DNA of 64,000 bases from Chloroflexota bacterium (GTDB lineage: Bacteria > Chloroflexota > Dehalococcoidia > Tepidiformales > Tepidiformaceae), in the NCBI GenBank assembly GCA_026710655.1, contig JAPOQN010000007.1, positions 62,001-126,000 of the forward strand, read 5' to 3'. A program made the translations under genes and the position numbers. Every line of letters starts with the position of its first letter. The stretch's first letter is position 1. The notes beneath the pieces were generated by a model that saw only the letters and a program-made list of their open reading frames with translations, ran no database searches and was not told the DNA's origin. Below, piece after piece: positions 13,158-21,715 of the stretch.

Positions 13158-13163
13158 AGTCTA
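13158..13163 (-). promoter_or_regulatory. -10 box before mtnP
   Basis: TAGACT on the minus strand is followed by eight bases and the GTG start at 13149. The spacing fits a message with no or almost no leader. Confidence 0.4.
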
Positions 13164-13249
13164 CCGCGCTAGCCCATGGGGGCGTCCCCGCCCGCCGGGG
13201 GCGGCCCGTCGCTTGACTTCGATCCTTGAGGGGCGTACGCACTCGGCGA

Positions 13250-13325
13250 GGCTCTGAGCGAGCACCGGACTTCGATGCGTCAGAGCCGTCTCACGCAAGG
13301 ACAGAGAAGAGAGGGTCGTCTCTGT
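13250..13325. repeat. Two inverted repeats between mtnP and the BtrH-like gene
   Basis: GGCTCTGA at 13250-13257 is the perfect complement of TCAGAGCC at 13280-13287 (loop 22). ACAGAGA at 13301-13307 is the complement of TCTCTGT at 13319-13325 (loop 11). Both lie in the 195 bp divergent gap, just before the start of the BtrH-like gene. They could be operator sites or leader hairpins. The first also resembles the GAGCGAGC-rich repeats found elsewhere in the window. Confidence 0.4.
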
Positions 13326-13344
13326 CGCGAACGCGAAGAAGGTA

Positions 13345-14355
13345 GTGCGTACGGTGTCCGCAAGCCCCGCCCTGATGCTCGACAACCTGAGCCAGCTCCC
13401 CCTCGACTCGACCAACATGGGAGTGCTGCACGGCGTCGCCGAGTACTGGGGCCTCGACGCTAGCCCGGCCACCGTGTTCGGCGCCACCGGCTATGCCTTC
13501 CTCATCAATATCAACGACGAAATCTGCCCCAGCGGTCCCTTCCTCTGGCGCAGGGAGCGGTTCAACCGCCTGGTGACCAACCTCGGTATTCGCACGCGCG
13601 ATCTCGGCTTCTATACGAGCGCGGCTTCGGCAGCCGAACGCCGGCAGGTAGAGGCCGAGCTACGGGAGGCGATCGACGCGGGCATTCCCTGCTCGCTCTG
13701 CAACGACGAGTATCAGCTCATCACCGGCTACGACGACGCCGGCTTCTTCACCATTGGGCCGTTCCCCGATCACTTGCCCCGTCGCTTGAGCTTCGGCACC
13801 TGGCAAGAGTGGGACGACGTCTACGCCTACTTCTACATCCACCACAAAGGCGAGCCCGCGAGCCGCGCCGACCTGGTGCGCGAGAGCCTCTCGTTCGCTA
13901 TCGAGATGTTCCGCTCGCCCGCTCGCTTCTCCCTGGACAGCTACGCCGTTGGACCGGATGCCTACGACCAATGGGTCGAAGCGCTCGATGACCACGGAAC
14001 GAGCTTCGGCAACGAATGGAACGCAAGGGTGTTCGCTGAGTGCCGCCGGCACGCCGCCGCCTATCTGCGCGAAGTGGCGGAGTGGTTCCCGGCATCCCGC
14101 GCATTGAGCGCTTCCCTGGCCGGCACCTACAACGCAGTCGCAGAGAACCTCACTGAGGTCGCCGACCCGAGTGTCTCCCTCAGCGAGAAGAGGGACATTC
14201 TCGCTCGCACCAGGACGCTCGAAGTCGCGGCAATCGATGACCTTGAGCGACTACTGGGACGCATACCCGGCAACGCGACCACCGAGCGGGCTGACTCATC
14301 GCCGGCCGGCCGCGACGGCGAGCGGCCGCCCCTCCTTGCCGAGGTGATGGACTAG
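13345..14355 (+). CDS. Uncharacterised protein with BtrH N-terminal-like region
   Basis: This 336-residue soluble protein has no signal peptide or membrane segment. Its first half (GVLHGVAEYWGLDA, then ATGYAFLININDEICPSGPF) resembles the BtrH N-terminal/C39-like papain-fold family, whose best known member is an acyltransferase of butirosin synthesis. The usual early cysteine seems to be absent: glycine, valine, leucine and histidine occupy that region, while cysteines occur in EICPSG and IPCSLCND. The C-terminal half is alpha-helical. The start may be this GTG, a GTG three codons on, or the ATG giving MLDNLSQ. Lower GC than its neighbours and opposite orientation inside the methionine-salvage block suggest an insertion. 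Function unknown. Confidence 0.6.
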   Translation: MRTVSASPALMLDNLSQLPLDSTNMGVLHGVAEYWGLDASPATVFGATGYAFLININDEICPSGPFLWRRERFNRLVTNLGIRTRDLGFYTSAASAAERRQVEAELREAIDAGIPCSLCNDEYQLITGYDDAGFFTIGPFPDHLPRRLSFGTWQEWDDVYAYFYIHHKGEPASRADLVRESLSFAIEMFRSPARFSLDSYAVGPDAYDQWVEALDDHGTSFGNEWNARVFAECRRHAAAYLREVAEWFPASRALSASLAGTYNAVAENLTEVADPSVSLSEKRDILARTRTLEVAAIDDLERLLGRIPGNATTERADSSPAGRDGERPPLLAEVMD

Positions 14356-14385
14356 GAGTGGCGTGAGCGCTGCCAGCGCCCAGGC

Positions 14386-15411
14386 CTACCCGGTCAACGC
14401 CGCGATCGCGGGGCCGTACGGAGGACGCAGCACCCCCGACTCCGTGACGATGCCCGCGATCAGGTCCGCCGGCGTCACGTCGAACGCCGGGTTGTAGACG
14501 CCGCCCCCGTCCGGGCTCCAGCGCTCCCCGCCAAAGCCCCCAACCTCGTCGTCCCCCCGGAACTCGATCGGGATCGCCTCCCCCGATGGCGTCGCCCCAT
14601 CGAAGGTGCTCGCCGGGGCCGCCAGGTAGAACGGCACCCCGTGCCGGGCCGCGACCGCCGCCAGCCCGTACGTTCCCACCTTGTTCGCCCCGTCCCCGTT
14701 CGCCGCGATCCGGTCCGCCCCGGTGACCACCGCCCCCCCCCGCCCGGATGCAATCAGCGAAGCCGCCGCCGTATCCGGCAACAGCGTCCCCGGGATGCCC
14801 AGCGCCCCCAGCTCCCACATCGTCAGGCGGGCGCCCTGCAGGAGCGGGCGCGTCTCCGTGGCGTAGCAGCGCTCGATCCGCCCTGCCCGCCAGGCCTCCG
14901 CGATGACCGCCAGCGCCGTCCCCGCCCCTCCCGTCGCCAGCCCACCCGTGTTGCAGTGCGTCAGGACCGCCCCCTCCAGCCCCGGAAGGTCCCGCCCGTG
15001 ACGTGCCAGGGCCGCGTCCCGCTCGCGCTGGCGGGCCAACGCCCGCTCCGCGAAGCGCCACAGCGCTGCCCGCCGGCCCTCCTCGTCCCCGCTCGCCGCC
15101 GCGACTGCCACGAGCGCCTCGTCGATCATCGCCCCCAGGTCCACCGCCGTCGGGCGAGTCGCCTTCAGCTCCGCCGCCGACTCCGCCAGCGCTTCCGGCC
15201 CCGCCCCGCGCTCCTCCCCCGCGATTGCCATCCCGCAGGCCCCAGTCACGCCCAGCAGGGGCGCTCCCCGCACCCGCAGCGACCGGATCGCCTCCGCCAC
15301 CTCCGCCACGGTCGACAGCCGCAGGTAGCGCTCCTCCTGCGGCAGTCGCGTCTGATCCAGGACCTCGATGCCCTCGCCGGGAAGGATGCGGATGGGCGTG
15401 AAACCGCTCAC
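14386..15411 (-). CDS. mtnA: S-methyl-5-thioribose-1-phosphate isomerase MtnA
   Basis: The 341-residue enzyme isomerises methylthioribose-1-phosphate to methylthioribulose-1-phosphate in methionine salvage. The catalytic cysteine is in LTHCNTGGLAT (about residue 153) and the catalytic aspartate in TGADRIAANGDGANKVGTYG (about 233). The N-terminal RVRGAPLLGVTGA motif is also typical, separating it from eIF2B-type homologues. A GTG start is preceded by AGGAGCGAG. The later salvage enzymes (mtnB, C, D) are not in the window. Apt is immediately upstream. Confidence 0.94.
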   Translation of the reverse strand: MSGFTPIRILPGEGIEVLDQTRLPQEERYLRLSTVAEVAEAIRSLRVRGAPLLGVTGACGMAIAGEERGAGPEALAESAAELKATRPTAVDLGAMIDEALVAVAAASGDEEGRRAALWRFAERALARQRERDAALARHGRDLPGLEGAVLTHCNTGGLATGGAGTALAVIAEAWRAGRIERCYATETRPLLQGARLTMWELGALGIPGTLLPDTAAASLIASGRGGAVVTGADRIAANGDGANKVGTYGLAAVAARHGVPFYLAAPASTFDGATPSGEAIPIEFRGDDEVGGFGGERWSPDGGGVYNPAFDVTPADLIAGIVTESGVLRPPYGPAIAALTG

Positions 15412-15421
15412 GCGCTCGCTC

Positions 15422-15934
15422 CTAGTAGCGGACGAGGCTCATGGCGTCGTAGCCGTCGATCTTGGCCCGCCCGCCCAGCGCCTCCAGCTCGATCACGAAC
15501 CCCAGCCCCACGACCTCGCCACCTGCCAGCTCCACAAGTTTGGTCGCCGCCGCCGCCGTTCCCCCCGTCGCCAGCAGGTCGTCGACGATGTACGCCCGCT
15601 TCCCGACGGAAAGCGCGTCCTGGTGGATGTCGAGCTGGCTGTCGCCGTACTCCAGCGAGTACTCGATCGACATGTGCGCCGCCGGCAGCTTCCCCGGCTT
15701 CCGCAGCGGAACGAACGGCAACCGCATGCGATCCGCCATGGCCGCCCCGAACAGGAACCCGCGCGACTCGATGCCTACGATCGCGGAGGCGTCCCGCCGT
15801 GCCGCGTGCACGCACAGTTCGTCAATGCTGAAGCGGAATGCCAGCGGATCCCCCAGCAGCGGCGTGATGTCGCGAAACAGCACTCCCTCCTGGGGGAAGT
15901 CGGGCACGTCACGGATACTTCTGCGCAGGTCCAC
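15422..15934 (-). CDS. apt: Adenine phosphoribosyltransferase Apt
   Basis: The 170-residue type I phosphoribosyltransferase converts adenine and PRPP to AMP. The PRPP-binding motif is AYIVDDLLATGGTAAAA (about residues 117-133). The N-terminal DVPDFPQEGVLFRDITPLL and GIESRGFLFGAAMA segments are typical of Apt. It would recover the adenine released by MtnP, and it heads the transcript containing mtnA. The GTG start lies eight bases behind TAGAAT. Confidence 0.96.
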   Translation of the reverse strand: MDLRRSIRDVPDFPQEGVLFRDITPLLGDPLAFRFSIDELCVHAARRDASAIVGIESRGFLFGAAMADRMRLPFVPLRKPGKLPAAHMSIEYSLEYGDSQLDIHQDALSVGKRAYIVDDLLATGGTAAAATKLVELAGGEVVGLGFVIELEALGGRAKIDGYDAMSLVRY

Positions 15935-15942
15935 GGCCAGCG

Positions 15943-15948
15943 ATTCTA
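15943..15948 (-). promoter_or_regulatory. -10 box before apt
   Basis: TAGAAT on the minus strand matches 5 of 6 consensus positions and is followed by eight bases and the GTG start, as at mtnP. Confidence 0.45.
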
Positions 15949-16079
15949 GCGTAGCCGCGACTGTGCGCCCCGTTCATGCCTGCGAAGAGGCCCTTCGGGG
16001 TTCCCCCGCAGCCCGATTCCGGGTACCTTTCCTATGTCTGCGCGAAATACGCGCCAATCCCGAAACCGGAGCTGTCCCC

Positions 16080-17357
16080 ATGACCACGTCCGTCCGCCAG
16101 GGAACCCCCACCGAGAAGGCTTCCGAGCCTGTCCTCGGCACCGAGCTCATCCCCAAGGAGCGCTACACCTCGAAGGAATACATGGAGCTCGAGTGGGAGC
16201 GCATGTGGACCAAGGTCTGGAACATGGCCGGCCGCGAGTCCGACATCCCCAACGTGGGCGACTACTTCACCACCGAGCTTGGTCCCGAGTCGCTGCTCAT
16301 CGTGCGGGAGGCGGAGGACAGGGTCCGCGCCTTCTACAACGTCTGCCCCCACCGCGGGAACCAGATTCGCAACCCCGGCATGGGGCACGCGGAGTCCTTC
16401 CAGTGCGCCTACCACTTCTTCGAGTTCAACCTCGACGGTTCGAAGAAGTTCGTCCCCGACGAGGACACATTCACCCAGGGCGTCCCCCAGGAGACTGCAC
16501 TGACCGAAGTGCCCTGCGACACCTGGGGCGGCTTCGTCTGGTTCAACATGAACCCGGACGCCGAGCCCCTGCTCGAGTTCCTCGACCCGGTAAACCAGCA
16601 CCTCGATCCGTATCACTTCGAGGACTACGCCATCGTCCAGGACCTGACCGTCGAGTGGGACACCAACTGGAAGGCCTCCGTCGACGCCTTCAACGAGGTC
16701 TACCACGTGCAGGGCATCCATCCGCAGTTGCTGGAGTCACTTGACGACATCCACGTGCAGATCGACCTGTACGAGCGGCACAACCGCTACCTCGTCCCCT
16801 TCGGGTTGGTCAGTCCGCGCTACCCGAACCAGAAGGAGATCACACAGCCGCTGCGGGAGTTCATGGTCGCCGCGGGCATCAATCCCGATACGTTTGAGGG
16901 TGGCATGGGCGATGTCCGTCCCGCCATGCAGGCGGCCACCAAGAAGTCCGCTGCCGCCCAGGGACTCGATGTCTCCGAGCTGAACGACGATCAGCTCTCC
17001 GACGACTACCACTACTACATCTTCCCCAGCCTCACCTTCAACACGAACGCCCTCAACTTCCTGTTCTTCCGGCAGCGCCCGCATCCGTCGGATCCGAACA
17101 AGATGTTCTTCGACATGCAGACCTACGTGCGTATCCCGCCGGGTGTCGACCATCCTCCGCGGCCGATCCACACGCAGCACAAGCATGGCGAGATCTCCAT
17201 CGGCCTCGTGATGGACCAGGACTCCTACAACCTGCCGCGCGTGCAGAAGGGCATGAACTCGCGCGCCTACAAGGGGCTCCTCATCAACTACCGCGAGCGC
17301 CGCATCCGCCACATGCACAAGGTGCTCGATCACTACCTCGAAGGCCCCGATCGCTAG
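16080..17357 (+). CDS. Rieske non-haem iron ring-hydroxylating oxygenase, alpha subunit type
   Basis: The 425-residue protein has a Rieske [2Fe-2S] site with CPHRG (about residues 88-92) and QCAYHFF (about 107-113), giving the C-x-H ... C-x2-H ligands. The catalytic domain has NEVYHVQGIHP, the E-x2-H-x4-H form of the mononuclear iron site in which Glu stands where naphthalene dioxygenase has the bridging Asp. Such enzymes hydroxylate, demethylate or cleave aromatic or quaternary-amine compounds using electrons from a reductase, which is not encoded nearby. The ATG is preceded by GGAG 10 bases upstream. A strong terminator follows. The substrate is unknown. Confidence 0.9.
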   Translation: MTTSVRQGTPTEKASEPVLGTELIPKERYTSKEYMELEWERMWTKVWNMAGRESDIPNVGDYFTTELGPESLLIVREAEDRVRAFYNVCPHRGNQIRNPGMGHAESFQCAYHFFEFNLDGSKKFVPDEDTFTQGVPQETALTEVPCDTWGGFVWFNMNPDAEPLLEFLDPVNQHLDPYHFEDYAIVQDLTVEWDTNWKASVDAFNEVYHVQGIHPQLLESLDDIHVQIDLYERHNRYLVPFGLVSPRYPNQKEITQPLREFMVAAGINPDTFEGGMGDVRPAMQAATKKSAAAQGLDVSELNDDQLSDDYHYYIFPSLTFNTNALNFLFFRQRPHPSDPNKMFFDMQTYVRIPPGVDHPPRPIHTQHKHGEISIGLVMDQDSYNLPRVQKGMNSRAYKGLLINYRERRIRHMHKVLDHYLEGPDR

Positions 17358-17381
17358 ATCGCGGCCCGCACGGGTACCAGG

Positions 17382-17414
17382 AAGCCGCGGCGCCCGGGCG
17401 CCGCGGCTTTTTCT
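17382..17414 (+). terminator. Rho-independent terminator after the Rieske oxygenase
   Basis: AAGCCGCGGCGC pairs with GCGCCGCGGCTT around a very short CC/GG centre, followed by TTTTTC. The stem is almost a perfect palindrome. It also lies just after the end of the convergent CoA-transferase gene, and so may serve both strands. Confidence 0.9.
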
Positions 17415-17431
17415 TGCCTCGCGAAGCGTCG

Positions 17432-19855
17432 TTACTGGAGCGCCCCGCTCGCGACCAGCTCCGCCAGCTCCTCGTCGCTGTAGCCCAGCACCTCCCGGAA
17501 CACCTGTTCCGTGTGCTGACCCAGCAGCGGCGCCGGGTTGCGCGGGCCCGCCGGTGTCTCGCTGAGCAGGTACGCCGGACCGTCGTACGTGAGCGGCCCG
17601 ATGACCGGGTGGTCCGTCTCCCAGAACTGCCCCCGCGCCCGCAGCTGCGGGTCGTGCTGAACGTCCGCCATCGTCGCCACGAGGTGCGCCGGGACGCCCG
17701 CCGCCTGCAGCCACTCCTGCGCCTCCTCCGCCGTCCGCTCCCCGCACCACGCCGCCACTCCCGCCTCGACCTCGTCCTCCCGGGCCTTCCGCCCCACCGC
17801 CTCCCGCAGCCCCGCGTCCGCCGCCCAGTCCCCCCGACCCATGGCTCTGCAGAGCGCCAACCACTGCGCGTCGCTCATCACCGAGATGGCGCACCAGCGA
17901 TCCTCCCCCCGGCAGGCGAACACCCCGTGGGGAACCGCCTCCGGATGCCGGTTGCCGTCCGCGACCGTGTCCGCCGCGCCGTTGAGCGCCGCTACGAGCG
18001 CCCCGTCGAGCGCGTACGTCATCGCCTCGAGCTGCGAGAGGTCGATGTACTGCCCCTCACCCGTCCGCTCCCGGTGGTCCAGCGCCGCCAGCAGCGACGA
18101 GGCCGCGAAGTGCATCGCCACCCAGTCCGTGTACGCGACCCCCGTGCCCGTCGGTGGACGGTCGGGCCAACTCGTGAGCCCCGTGATGCCCGCCGCCGCC
18201 TGCAGGATTAGCCCGAAGCCTCTGAACTGCGCGTGCGGCCCGTACTGCCCCTCCATCGACATCGACATCATGACGATGTCCGGCTTGATCGCCCTCACCG
18301 CCTCGTAGTCGAGCCCCACCCGCTCCATGAATCCGGGCGTGAACGACTCCGTCACCACGTCGCTCGCGGCGATGAGCCGCTTCGCCGCCTCCACCCCCTC
18401 GGGCGTCCGCAGGTTGATCTGCACACCCAGCTTGTCGCGGTTGTGGTTGGCCCAGTACGCGCTCCCGTCCGGGCTCGTGTCCCCCTCGGGCCGCGGCCCG
18501 CCCGAACGGAACGTGTCCAGCTTCAGCGTCGACTCCACCCGGACCACCTCCGCCCCGTGCCAGGCCAGCATCTGCGTCGAGTTAGGCCCCACCCCCACCC
18601 ACGAGAAGTCCGCCACCCGGATGCCCCGGAACAGGTCGCGCGCCCCCACCCTGCGCCCCTCCTGCCCCCCGCCCGCCCCCCGCTGGCCCCCCGCCACCTC
18701 CGCCCGCACCGCCTCCCCGTGCGCTCCCGCCGTCGCCACCTCCCCCGTCCGCCACGGCGTCGCGGAGAGCTTCATCGGCGCCCCCGTCATCCGCAGCCTC
18801 CCCACCGGCGAGGGCGCCTCCTCGAAGAACTCGCGAGCCGCCAGGTGCTCGCTCTCGACCAGGTCGGCCATCGTGTTGACCGGGTAGATCATCAACCCCC
18901 GCGGCTGCCCCTCCTCCGAGAGCTCTTGCGTGCTCCGGTGCGCGAAGAACCGCAAGATTTCCGCCTCCAGCGCCTCGACTTCCTCTGGCGTGGGCATGGC
19001 CCCGCCCGCCAGCGCCCGACCAGCCCACTCCTCCGGGTCGAACGTGCGCGGCTCCCCTTCTTCGTCGAACCAGCGGGCCAGCGCCCGGATGCTGTCCGGC
19101 TGACGCCAGTAGGCCACGTACCCGTCCGCCGACGCGTAGATTAGCCGCGTGCCCTGCGTCCCGAAGGCGCGCCCGCCTCCGGCCCGCTTCGTCACGAGCC
19201 CGTCCATTGCGTAGTACAGCCGCGAGTTCCCCAGCGCGTTCGCGACCCCCGCCTGCACCGAAACATCCACGAGCTGCCCGCGACCGCTCAGGTTCCGCGC
19301 TCGCAGCGCCAGCAGCGTCCCCACGCAGGCCTGCGCCCCCGTGAGCGCGTACGCCTGCTCCACCGATACCCGCAGCGGCGCCCGATCGGGGTCGCCGCAG
19401 AGCGACAGCAACCCCCCCGAGGCCAGCCCCACGAGGTCGCTCCCGGCCCACTCGGCTTTCGGCCCCGCCAGCCCGAACGGCGTGATCGCCGTGCGGACCA
19501 GGTGCGGCGCCCGTTCCCCGATCTCGTCGAGGTCCAGCGGCCACGACACACCCCGGTCGTCGGGCGAGAGCACGACCGCGTCCGCGCTCGCGCACAGGTC
19601 GAGCAGGAACGCCCGGTCCTCCGCCGACCCCTCGTCGAGCGTGATGCTGCGCTTGCCCGTGTGCATCTGCGCCCACCACGCGCTCAGCCCCGCGCCCTCG
19701 CGTCCGATGAGTGGAGCGCGCTGCCGGGTCGCGTCCCCGCCCGGCGGCTCCACCCGCACCACGTCCGCGCCCAGCCCCGCCAGCATCCGCGTGCAGACCG
19801 CCCCCAGCTCTCGGGTCAGGTCGATGATGCGGTACGGCGCGAGCGCTCCCGGCAT
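17432..19855 (-). CDS. Double-length CaiB/BaiF (class III) CoA-transferase
   Basis: At 807 residues this is two family III CoA-transferase domains in tandem, about 1-400 and 410-807, in one frame. Each half has the Rossmann-like GADVVRVE / GAEVVRVE motif, and a GRGQLVDVS or GEGQYIDLS motif. Such enzymes move CoA between carboxylic acids. Aligned by eye to formyl-CoA transferase, the position of its catalytic Asp169 (SMQDA) is Ala in the first half (SVQAG) and Glu in the second (SQLEA), so only the second half has an acidic residue there. It converges on the Rieske gene and diverges from the small zinc-ribbon gene. Naturally fused forms are known; the substrate is not. Confidence 0.9.
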   Translation of the reverse strand: MPGALAPYRIIDLTRELGAVCTRMLAGLGADVVRVEPPGGDATRQRAPLIGREGAGLSAWWAQMHTGKRSITLDEGSAEDRAFLLDLCASADAVVLSPDDRGVSWPLDLDEIGERAPHLVRTAITPFGLAGPKAEWAGSDLVGLASGGLLSLCGDPDRAPLRVSVEQAYALTGAQACVGTLLALRARNLSGRGQLVDVSVQAGVANALGNSRLYYAMDGLVTKRAGGGRAFGTQGTRLIYASADGYVAYWRQPDSIRALARWFDEEGEPRTFDPEEWAGRALAGGAMPTPEEVEALEAEILRFFAHRSTQELSEEGQPRGLMIYPVNTMADLVESEHLAAREFFEEAPSPVGRLRMTGAPMKLSATPWRTGEVATAGAHGEAVRAEVAGGQRGAGGGQEGRRVGARDLFRGIRVADFSWVGVGPNSTQMLAWHGAEVVRVESTLKLDTFRSGGPRPEGDTSPDGSAYWANHNRDKLGVQINLRTPEGVEAAKRLIAASDVVTESFTPGFMERVGLDYEAVRAIKPDIVMMSMSMEGQYGPHAQFRGFGLILQAAAGITGLTSWPDRPPTGTGVAYTDWVAMHFAASSLLAALDHRERTGEGQYIDLSQLEAMTYALDGALVAALNGAADTVADGNRHPEAVPHGVFACRGEDRWCAISVMSDAQWLALCRAMGRGDWAADAGLREAVGRKAREDEVEAGVAAWCGERTAEEAQEWLQAAGVPAHLVATMADVQHDPQLRARGQFWETDHPVIGPLTYDGPAYLLSETPAGPRNPAPLLGQHTEQVFREVLGYSDEELAELVASGALQ

Positions 19856-19980
19856 GGCGATCGGAAGGCTACCCGACCCGGCTCCAGGCTGCGTCTCCTG
19901 CGTTGCCCTCGGCAGTCAGGTATCGCCTTGACGACCCCTATAGGATTGCGGAGTGGCATAGGCGCCACAAGGAGGCCGTC

Positions 19981-20232
19981 ATGGGATTCCTGGACAAGCT
20001 CTTCCGGCGTGGTCCGGGGGGAGAGGCCGAAGGCATCCACGATGATCCAGTGGAGCAGGGGGAGTGCCCCCACGTTGCTCTCGTCCCCATGTGGGACAAC
20101 GCCGATGACATCGGGCACGAGGACAAGGCTTCCCGCTATGACTGCGGAACCTGCGGCTCCTCGTTCACCCCGGATGAGGCCCATCATCTGCGCGAGACCG
20201 AGGCCGCCCGAATCGGCGCACTCGACGCATAG
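19981..20232 (+). CDS. Small zinc-ribbon-like protein, uncharacterised
   Basis: The 83-residue protein starts with MGFLDKLFRRG, an amphipathic helix, and has GECPHVAL about 25 residues before YDCGTCGSSF. The cysteines and histidine could bind one zinc ion. A strong ribosome site, AAGGAGG, lies 5 bases before this ATG, which decides it over an upstream frame extension. It stands alone between divergent and downstream genes. No family was recognised. Confidence 0.7.
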   Translation: MGFLDKLFRRGPGGEAEGIHDDPVEQGECPHVALVPMWDNADDIGHEDKASRYDCGTCGSSFTPDEAHHLRETEAARIGALDA

Positions 20233-20272
20233 GCTCGTTGAGGCTCCAGCCCCGCCGCTCACCGTCGACGCG

Positions 20273-20300
20273 TACAATCCGCCCCGCCCCTAGGGGAGGA
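20273..20300 (+). promoter_or_regulatory. Candidate -10 box and ribosome site of the aminotransferase
   Basis: TACAAT (20273-20278) is a good -10 box, though no -35 was seen. AGGGGAGGA (20292-20300) is a strong ribosome site 7 bases before the ATG at 20308. Confidence 0.4.
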
Positions 20301-20307
20301 ATGTGAC

Positions 20308-21696
20308 ATGGTCACGCAGCAGCGGTCCGGCGCCACCTTCGTCAACAGCATCGAGTGGGCGAATGCGCCCGCCCAGGATGCCCCCCTGATCGATGGCGAT
20401 CTCCCCGGCCCCCGTTCGGCCGAGCTTTTTGAGAAGACGCAGCAGTACCAGTACGGCAGTTACTTCCAGATGGTGAACGCCCTGCCCGTCGCCTTCACCC
20501 ACGGCGAAGGCGTCACCCTCACCGACGCCGACGGGAACCGCTACATCGACTTCACCCAGGGCCACATGGTGGCCGCCCTCGGCCACGCCCACCCCCGCAT
20601 TACCGAGGCCGTCGCCAACCAGGCGGGACGCCTCCTCAACGTGCGCGACTTCCCCACCGATGTGCGCGTCCGGCTCATGGAGCGCCTCGCCGCCATCACG
20701 CCCGGCGACCTCAACGTGTTCCAGTTCTTCAACACCGGCACCGAGGCCACCGAGGCCGCCCTCCGCGTGGCCCGCGCGGCCACCGGCAACCACGAGTTCC
20801 TCGCCTTCACCGGCGATTACCACGGGCGCACCACCAGCGCGATCGCCACCTCCATGGGCAACTCCGCCACCGGACCCCGCCCCTCCGGATTCCTCACCGT
20901 GCCCGCCGCCTTCTGCTACCGCTGCGAATACAAGATGACGTACCCCGACTGCGGCATGCACTGCACCGACTTCGCCGAACGCCTCATGCTCACGAACAGC
21001 CACGGCAAGCTCGCCGGCATCATCGTCGAGCCCGTCACCAACGGCAGCGGCGCCCGCACCTACCCCGACGAGTTCCTCCCCCGCCTGCGCGAGATCGCCG
21101 ACCGCCACGACATGCTCCTCATCTTCGATGAGTTCGCCAGCTTCGGGCGCACCGGAACATGGTTCGCCTCCGAGCACTACGGCGTCGTCCCCGATGCCGT
21201 CATCATCGGCAAGATGCTCGGCAACGGCGTCCCCATCTCCGTCCTCTGCGTGCGCGAGGGCCTCAAGGACGCACTCCAGCAGACCCAGCCCTCCACCACC
21301 AACGGCGGCCAACCCGCCGCCTGCGCCGCCGCCCTCGCCGTCCTCGACACGATCGAGGAAGAGAACCTGCTTGAGCACACCACGGCCCTCGGCGAGCTCT
21401 GCCTCGACCGCCTCCAGCGCATCCGCGACGCCCACCCCTCCGTCGGCGACGCGCGCGGCAAGGGCCTGCTCCTCGCCCTCGACTTCGTCACCGACAAGGA
21501 GAGCCGCGAGCCCAACCACGAGGCAGGCCGCCTCTTTTACAAGAACTGCCTCGAACGCGGGCTCGTCGTCTCCGGCGGCGGCAACAACACCCGCGTTTGC
21601 CCGCCCATCGTCTGTTCCGAAGAAACCGCCATGAAGGCCTACGACATCGCCGAGGACGCCATCGACGCGATGGAGCGCGAGCTCGGCTACGTCTAA
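20308..21696 (+). CDS. Class III PLP-dependent aminotransferase
   Basis: The 462-residue protein is a fold-type I aminotransferase of the acetylornithine/GABA/GSA family. GDYHGRTTSA is the typical loop; FDEFASFGRTG carries the PLP-contacting aspartate; and IIGKMLGNGVP (about residue 301) holds the Schiff-base lysine. Cysteines in CYRCEYKMTYPDCGMHC are unusual for the family and might bind a metal. It would remove amino groups from an omega-amino acid or a related substrate and is followed after 19 bp by a P450 and then an acyl-CoA ligase, so the three probably act in one degradation path. Confidence 0.9.
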   Translation: MVTQQRSGATFVNSIEWANAPAQDAPLIDGDLPGPRSAELFEKTQQYQYGSYFQMVNALPVAFTHGEGVTLTDADGNRYIDFTQGHMVAALGHAHPRITEAVANQAGRLLNVRDFPTDVRVRLMERLAAITPGDLNVFQFFNTGTEATEAALRVARAATGNHEFLAFTGDYHGRTTSAIATSMGNSATGPRPSGFLTVPAAFCYRCEYKMTYPDCGMHCTDFAERLMLTNSHGKLAGIIVEPVTNGSGARTYPDEFLPRLREIADRHDMLLIFDEFASFGRTGTWFASEHYGVVPDAVIIGKMLGNGVPISVLCVREGLKDALQQTQPSTTNGGQPAACAAALAVLDTIEEENLLEHTTALGELCLDRLQRIRDAHPSVGDARGKGLLLALDFVTDKESREPNHEAGRLFYKNCLERGLVVSGGGNNTRVCPPIVCSEETAMKAYDIAEDAIDAMERELGYV

Positions 21697-21715
21697 TTCT
21701 CGAAGGAGAGCACCC

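Noticed and set aside
15462-16079. N-terminal extension of the Rieske oxygenase by about 200 codons
   Set aside because: The extension runs antisense through apt and is unlike the family; the ATG at 16080 gives the normal length.
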